This document shows, piece by piece, positions 58,255 through 64,000 of a DNA stretch of 64,000 bases. Made by a program: the position numbers and the translations under genes. Position 1 is the stretch's first letter; each line of letters begins with the position of its first letter. Source of the stretch: Rhizoclosmatium globosum (lineage: Eukaryota; Chytridiomycota; Chytridiomycetes; Chytridiales; Chytriomycetaceae); assembly GCA_002104985.1 (NCBI GenBank), contig MCGO01000028.1:310001-374000 (forward strand). The letters run 5' to 3'. Below the pieces are notes generated by a model. The model was not told the DNA's origin. It saw only the letters and a list, made by a program, of their open reading frames with translations, and searched no databases.

Positions 58255-61200
58255 ATGGGAGGAGGACGCAATTACCCAGACCCCCCATCAGGCTCCGAGA
58301 ACGACCCTACCCTCAACTTTACCTCTTCTGCATCAAACCTACCTGATGGAGCTGGAAAGGGATGCTATATTGCACCCAATCTGCCATACGGAATTGGACT
58401 GGATTCCAAGCAGGTTTTGACGTGTGACGCAGGGTGAGTTGGATTCGTTGTTTGGATTGGAATCGAGCTTGGCATCTGACAACTCTCTTTTCAAAAACTG
58501 GATAGATGGTATTGTCCCTACTTGAACCAGTCTGACGCAAAGACGCTTCCTGTTTATTGTCCACCAAGTGCAGGATGTCAGATTTACCGCTTGCAGTCAC
58601 TTCCTTGTTCGGTATGTTTGGTTGTGTTTGGGTGCTTGGGTATAGCCTAACTTTCCATCCATGCGCAGGCTCAAGGCAAATACGAGCCAATTCTTTGTAA
58701 GCCAGGATACTACTGCCCTGACTTTAAGACAATGTATGTTGATGTTGGGGACTAACCCCCCCTTGTACAAAGAATCCCGCCCGATTTTTCTAACACTACC
58801 ACCGCGTAACAGTCTCGAATGCCCGAAAGGTTTCTACTGCCCAAGTGGAACTGTGACTCCTCACCCATGTACTTGGTTTGCTTCGTGTCCAGCTGGCTCA
58901 TACTCGCAAACAATTTATGGATTCTTTATTTTCATGGGCGTGTTTGATGTCCTGATTGCCGTCTTGATTATCGTCTTCAAGTACCGTCAGGGACACCTTG
59001 GTCGCTTTTCAGTAAAGAGTGAGGACGGTGGTGGTTTCTTTGCAACGTTGTTCAAGGGACCGTCGCATGCTTTGGAGCAGGCGGCTAGACGCGCAAAGGA
59101 GGGTGCTTTGACGGAGGGTACGATGGGGCGTAAAAGTATTGTTGAGATGCATCCGGAGGATGTTGCGAATCAAGGGATGAAGACTTTGGTGAATGCGTTC
59201 AAGGAGAGTTTCCGGAACCGCGAGTTGCGAATGAATTTCCGGTTTGAGAGTCTGGCGTTGCAGTTGAAGACGGGGAAGACTATTTTGCAGGGTGTTACTG
59301 GTGAAATTCGGTCAAAGCGCATGACTGCTATTATTGGACCGTCTGGTGCCGGAAGTAAGTTTTCTATCGATCTTTATTTTGAACATGTGGCTGATTCGGT
59401 TGCTATCCAGAAACGACTTTTATGAACGTTTTGATGGGTAAGGTGTCAAGAACTGGTGGTGAGCTGTTCATCAACGGCGAAAAGACTGAGATGCACTTGT
59501 ACCGCAAGATTATTGGTTACGTTCCCCAAGAAGATATCATGATTAACGATCTTACGGTATGTAGATTTAATGCAAATAATGTTCGTTTTGACATTTGAAC
59601 ATTCAGGTTCGAGAAAACGTTCTTCACTCTGCTCGTGTTCGTTTACCACGTCACTGGACTTCGTCCCAAATCAATAACCATGTCGAAAACGTCTTGAAGG
59701 CCTTGAATCTCTCACACGTCGCCAACAGTTGTATTGGTGATGAAAACACTCGTGGTATTTCCGGTGGTCAGAGAAAACGTGTCAATATTGCCATGGAACT
59801 TGCTGCTGCACCACTCGCCATTTTCTTGGATGAACCTACTTCGGGATTGGATTCTACCTCGTCTCTCGATGTTGCCAACATTCTGCACTCTGTTGCTTCT
59901 CTCGGACTGACTATCGTAGCCGTTATTCACCAGCCACGTATCGAAATCTTCCGTAAATTTGATGACGTGCTCATGATTGCACCTGGTGGCCGTGTTGCTT
60001 ACCTTGGTCCAACTTCTCTTGCAAAGCAGTACTTTGAAATCCTTGGCTTCGAATTTGAGCCTATGGCAAATGCTTCCGATACCCTCATGGACATTCTTGC
60101 AGGAAAAGGTGTCAATCGCTTGTTCACTCTGACTCCGGACCAGCTTGTGGAAATTTGGGAAGACCGTCACTCTCGTGACATTTACAATGAGCCACCAGCC
60201 TTCTTCAACCAACCTGAAGAAGATGACTACCTTCAGAATGAAGATGACGAGATTATTATTCCACAACCTATCCCAAATTCTCGCCCAGCGTCAGTGATTA
60301 AGGTTGAACAGTGGCTTGGAAACATGAATGAACAAGAGCCAGATTCTCCTGCTTATCCTCGTCGTGAGCTTACTACTTCCAGCCCTCCACGCGACGATCC
60401 TATTCCACCTGTCACTTCATTTGATGACGATGTTCCTATTCCAATGGACAGAGGATTGAGCCGTGGTCGTTTAAGTCTCTCTCGTTCAGCCAATGCGTTC
60501 ATGGTTGCCGACGAGATCACCCCGATTCACTCTCGCCACGTATCTGAAGCGAATACTTCTGGTGCTCATACTCTTGCTGCATCGGGTGGAAACTTGCATC
60601 TCTCTGAGCGTAACGTGGGTCAAACCACACCACACCTCCAAAACCGATCGTTTTCGGCTACAACTCCAACTCTTCCGAGAAGTGGTGTTCCGACCACTCT
60701 TCCTCGCTCTGTTCGTTCGAGAAAGTCATTCCATGGACACGGTCGCCGCACACCATCTGTTGTTAGTCAAGATGAACGCCGTCTTGAGCAAGACTTCCAC
60801 TTGGTTGTTCCTGATGTCGTCAAGGAGCGTGGTGCCAGTTTCATTAAGCAAGTATTTTATTGCCACCAGAGAAGTTTAATTCAGCAAAGTCGTCAAGTTG
60901 GTGGCTTGACCCTGGAAATCTTTGTAGCCATGTTTGCCGGTTTGCTGATGGGTGTTTCTGTGATTGGTAAAGTCAAGGAGCTCATGAATGGAATCTACTG
61001 GGGAATTTACGTGTTGATGTCTCCAGCTCCATTGGATTTGCTTGCATTGTACGGACTTTTGATTGGAATCGCTGTCGCGTTGGCGGGTGCTCCTGCAGGA
61101 GTGAAGGTGTTTGGAGAAGAGAAGCCAGTGTTTTGGAGAGAAGCGGCTTCGGGACACAATCGATTGGCGTACTTTTTGGTATGATTTTTAAATGATTCTG

Positions 61201-61779
61201 ATTATTGTTCTAATAATACGGCGTAGGGAAAAACCATCGCAACTGTTTACCGTCTTGTTCTCACCTCGCTCCACTTCACGGGATTGTACATGCTGCTAGC
61301 GAAACCGGTTTTGGATCCGTACACTCAGTACACTCTGGTGTTGTTCCAATTCTGGGGAGTGTATGGTATTTCGTGCATTGTGTCTGTAATTGTCCGCCGT
61401 GAAAACGCTTCCTTGTTGGCTGTGGTTATTTCCCTGTTTGCAGCCATTTTCTGTGGGTATGGGCCAAGTTTGGTTCAGGCCAAAAAGTCTGGTTACTTGT
61501 TCTTGTTTGAAATGTCGTTCAACAAGTGGGCGGCAGAAGCTAGTTGTGAGTAATTCTGATTTGGTGATTCATTCGGTGACTAACTTTTCTGTTTTACAAG
61601 ACGCGGCATCTATTGCTGTTTACAAGGAACGTCTGGATATTGACTTGATGGCTAGTATTTGGGGATACACATTGACTCAGCTTCCTTTGGATATTTTCAT
61701 GTGTCTCGCCATTGGAATTGTGATGAGAGTTGTTGGGTTCGTTTTGATGATTTCCCTCAACAGAGACAAGCAGCGCTGA
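58255..61779 (+). CDS. ABCG half-transporter with Cys-rich N-terminal domain (ABCG24/ADP1-like), copy 1
   Basis: Exons: 58255-58433, 58506-58611, 58669-58733, 58813-59354, 59411-59556, 59607-61178, 61227-61545, 61601-61779 (1035 aa). The order is a Cys-rich domain ('CKPGYYCPD', '[17 protein letters not shown]'), one membrane helix ('FFIFMGVFDVLIAVLIIVF'), the ABC cassette, a ~240-residue linker rich in Ser/Pro/Arg, and a C-terminal membrane domain with several helices. Walker A is 'GPSGAGKTT' (split by an intron), the signature is '[12 protein letters not shown]' and Walker B is '[14 protein letters not shown]'. This layout matches yeast ADP1 and plant ABCG24/28. The substrate is unknown. A close paralog follows in tandem. 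Confidence 0.9.
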
Positions 61780-62134
61780 TTTTATGTCATTTTTGCATCT
61801 TGTAATTTATTTTGTATTTATAATATAGTATTATTCCATTGTACTTTGTTGCCGTTTCTCGACCTCGTAAGCTGTATTACAACTGTATTCCGTATTTCTA
61901 TTGATGCAGCTGAATAGAACTCTTTTTATTGGAAAGGGAAAGGGAAGCAAGGGGGTGATGGCACTCATCATGTGCTTGGCAAACAAAGCCAACTGAAACC
62001 AACCTTCAAGTCCAACTTGGAACCAACCACGCCAATCAACCAACTTCTCCACTGCAAATTCAACTTCAACTTCAACTTCAACACCACTTCACTTATCACT
62101 TATCACTTAAGAAAACCAATTCAATCTTGAAGAA
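61780..62134. other. 355-bp spacer between tandem ABCG genes with short tandem repeats
   Basis: It contains four TTCAAC units at 62059-62082 followed by ACTTATC repeats at about 62091-62109, just before the second start codon. The rest is unremarkable. Confidence 0.5.
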
Positions 62135-64000
62135 ATGGGCGGCGGAGTTGAGCTTCCGGCAGACAACTTCAGCTTGCCATCCAACTGGACTTCAGATTCA
62201 ACACTCAACTTTACCGGTTATTCCCAGTCAAATCTGCCCTCAGGTGCAGGAAAAGGATGCTACATTGCCCCGAATCTTGTCCTTGGCTCGGCAATTGATT
62301 CAACACTTTCCCTAACCTGCGCGCCTGGATTCTACTGCCCGTACCTCAACACCTCGGACCCTAGCACCCTTCCCGTCTTTTGTCCACCTTCCTCAATGTG
62401 CACGAAATACAGAATGTTTGGCTTCCCTTGCTCAGTAATACTGTTATTCATTATCACTTGCTGTGTTCTTACATAATTCTATCAAAAAACAGCCACAAGG
62501 GTTATACGAGCCCCTCATATGCAAACCAGGATACTATTGTCCAGATTCACATACCATGTTACCTTGTCCTGAAGGTCATTATTGTCCGTCGGGAACAGTT
62601 ACGCCTCACAAATGCACTATCCTCACAAGCTGCCCAAAAGGCTCCGTCATGCAAACTGTATACCTATTTCTTGCTGCTGCTGCTGGAATCGATGGCTTTT
62701 TATTATTGCTTCAGTGGTTTGTTCAGCTCCAACACCGTCGCAAAGCAGGGATAATTTCAACGAACCCAACACACCGTTTCCACGCGATATATTCAAAATT
62801 GGCAGAACTTGAAACGTGGTATACTCGAAATATCATGCCCGTGTTTGGACACGCGTCCAAGTCAAGGTTGAAAGCCCTTGCCCAAACAATGATGCGTTCA
62901 TCCCCGCCCCGTGACGACACTGATTCCCGCCGCGCAAGCAGCGCGAGCACGTTGATGATTGAAGAGGATATTCCGATTCCTGCGGAAGAGATTTCGAGGG
63001 AGACGTTGCGGCATGATTTGACGGCGTTGTCCAGGGCGTTTCAGGATACGTTTCCATTGCATGGACAAGTGCGCATGAATTTCAGGTTTGAAGGGATGGA
63101 GTTGACGCTTAAGAGTGGGAAGAGGGTTTTGACGGGGGTTACGGGGAGGATTCGGGAGGGAAGGATGACGGCGATTTTGGGGCCGAGTGGTGCTGGCAGT
63201 TGAGTTTACTTTTTTGTTTTTATCCATGTTTTTGCATGACAGCTGATTGAGGACTCTTTTCGTTTGAACTCTAGAAACGACGTTCATGAATGTGTTGATG
63301 GGGAAAGTCGACAAGACTGGTGGGAAGCTCTGGATTAATAGTCAAGAGTCCGAAGTGCATTTATATAGAAAAATTATTGGATATGTGCCGCAAGAGGATG
63401 TCATGTTGAGAGAATTGACGGTTCGTCTTTTTGTTGGTTCTTGTTGGGGAAAGCAAGTATTCACGAAGCTTGATTAGGTTCGCGAAAATATTCTCCACTC
63501 GGCTCGTGTTCGACTACCACGGAATTGGTCTACGAAAAAGATACAGAATCATGTCGATAATGTATTGACGACTCTCAAGTAACGTGTACTCTTTTCAGCT
63601 GATTCCAACTAAAAGCTGGTACAGGTTATCGCATGTTGCACATACCATTATAGGAGACGAAACAGAACGTGGTATATCCGGCGGTCAGAGAAAACGCGTG
63701 AATATTGGAATGGAGCTTGCAGCTGGTAATTTGAGCCTTTTAACCAAAAATAAAAGCTAACCCACTCACCATCGACAGCCCCGCTAACAATCTTTCTCGA
63801 TGAACCAACCTCCGGTCTAGACTCTACCAGCGCCCTCGAAGTAGCCGACGTCCTCTCCTCCATGGCCAACCTCGGAATAACAATCGTAGCCGTAATCCAC
63901 CAACCCCGCATCGAAATCTTTGACAAGTTCCACGACGTCATTATGATTGCACCTGGCGGCCGCGTGGCCTACATGGGGCCCGTCCATAAAGTGCGGCCCT
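62135..64000 (+). CDS. ABCG half-transporter with Cys-rich N-terminal domain, copy 2 (3' partial)
   Basis: Exons within the window: 62135-62434, 62493-63198, 63275-63420, 63478-63578, 63625-63725 and 63779 to beyond the end. The layout repeats copy 1: 'MGGGVELP' start, Cys-rich domain ('CKPGYYCPD', '[17 protein letters not shown]'), one helix, then the cassette with 'GPSGAGKTT' split by an intron at the same point, signature '[12 protein letters not shown]', and Walker B '[14 protein letters not shown]'. It has two extra introns that copy 1 lacks, one inside 'TLK|LSH' and one inside 'MELAA|APL'. The window ends shortly after the H-loop ('[10 protein letters not shown]'), so the membrane domain is not seen. 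Confidence 0.88.

Overview
This is a gene-dense stretch of a fungal nuclear genome. Genes are split by many short GT-AG introns (mostly about 45-80 nt), intergenic gaps are small (38-400 bp) and neighbouring genes lie on either strand. The arginine-specific carbamoyl-phosphate synthase gene carries the arginine attenuator peptide known from fungi, and ERG7, glycogenin, an OCH1-type GT32 and SAPS/SIT4-associated proteins fit a fungus. The mix with a MINDY deubiquitinase, ZFAND1/Cuz1 and a short-chain threonine dehydrogenase suggests an early-diverging lineage such as a chytrid; that placement is inference. Exon coordinates were worked out by hand from splice sites and protein-family similarity. 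Each multi-exon model sums to whole codons, except the thioredoxin/MsrA-like gene at 42547-43797, which needs a frame change.

Region by region. 1-315: end of an unknown gene. 526-2231: CPA1 and its spliced upstream ORF (minus). 2515-7636: a glycogenin with a very long His/Gln/Asn-rich tail. 7681-10492: lanosterol synthase. 10630-11218: mitochondrial ribosomal protein bS6m, divergent from VPS53 (11317-14617), followed by ZFAND1/Cuz1. 15841-20011: three 2-Cys peroxiredoxins; an 822-bp inverted-repeat element with a 9-bp target duplication lies between the second and third. 20223-21928: SIR2-family deacylase. 21996-25273: GT32 mannosyltransferase-like gene, divergent over 38 bp from a methyltransferase-like gene. 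25595-28393: protein with four composite zinc modules. 28656-31450: LisH/MINDY deubiquitinase. 31559-32590: helical-repeat protein.

33112-38441 is an amino-acid catabolism block: ornithine aminotransferase, then L-threonine dehydrogenase and 2-amino-3-ketobutyrate CoA ligase as a divergent pair. The last two catalyse consecutive steps (threonine to 2-amino-3-ketobutyrate to glycine plus acetyl-CoA) and both have mitochondrial-type N-termini.

38519-48017 is a tandem array of four type II membrane glycosyltransferases, each with two GT31-like halves of which only the second keeps an acidic metal-binding motif. A thioredoxin/MsrA-like gene sits inside the array. The third copy looks like a mosaic of the second and fourth. 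The rest holds a putative mitochondrial protein, a SAPS-domain phosphatase regulator, an unrecognised type II membrane glycosyltransferase-like protein, a SEL1-repeat protein, a single-pass membrane protein and two tandem ABCG transporters, the second cut by the window end.

The strongest observations are the spliced attenuator uORF, the threonine-catabolism pair, the double-domain glycosyltransferase array with its recombination signature, the inverted-repeat element between peroxiredoxin genes, the split zinc knuckle of the sirtuin, and a recurrent class of stop-free introns of length 3n that would be translated silently if retained.
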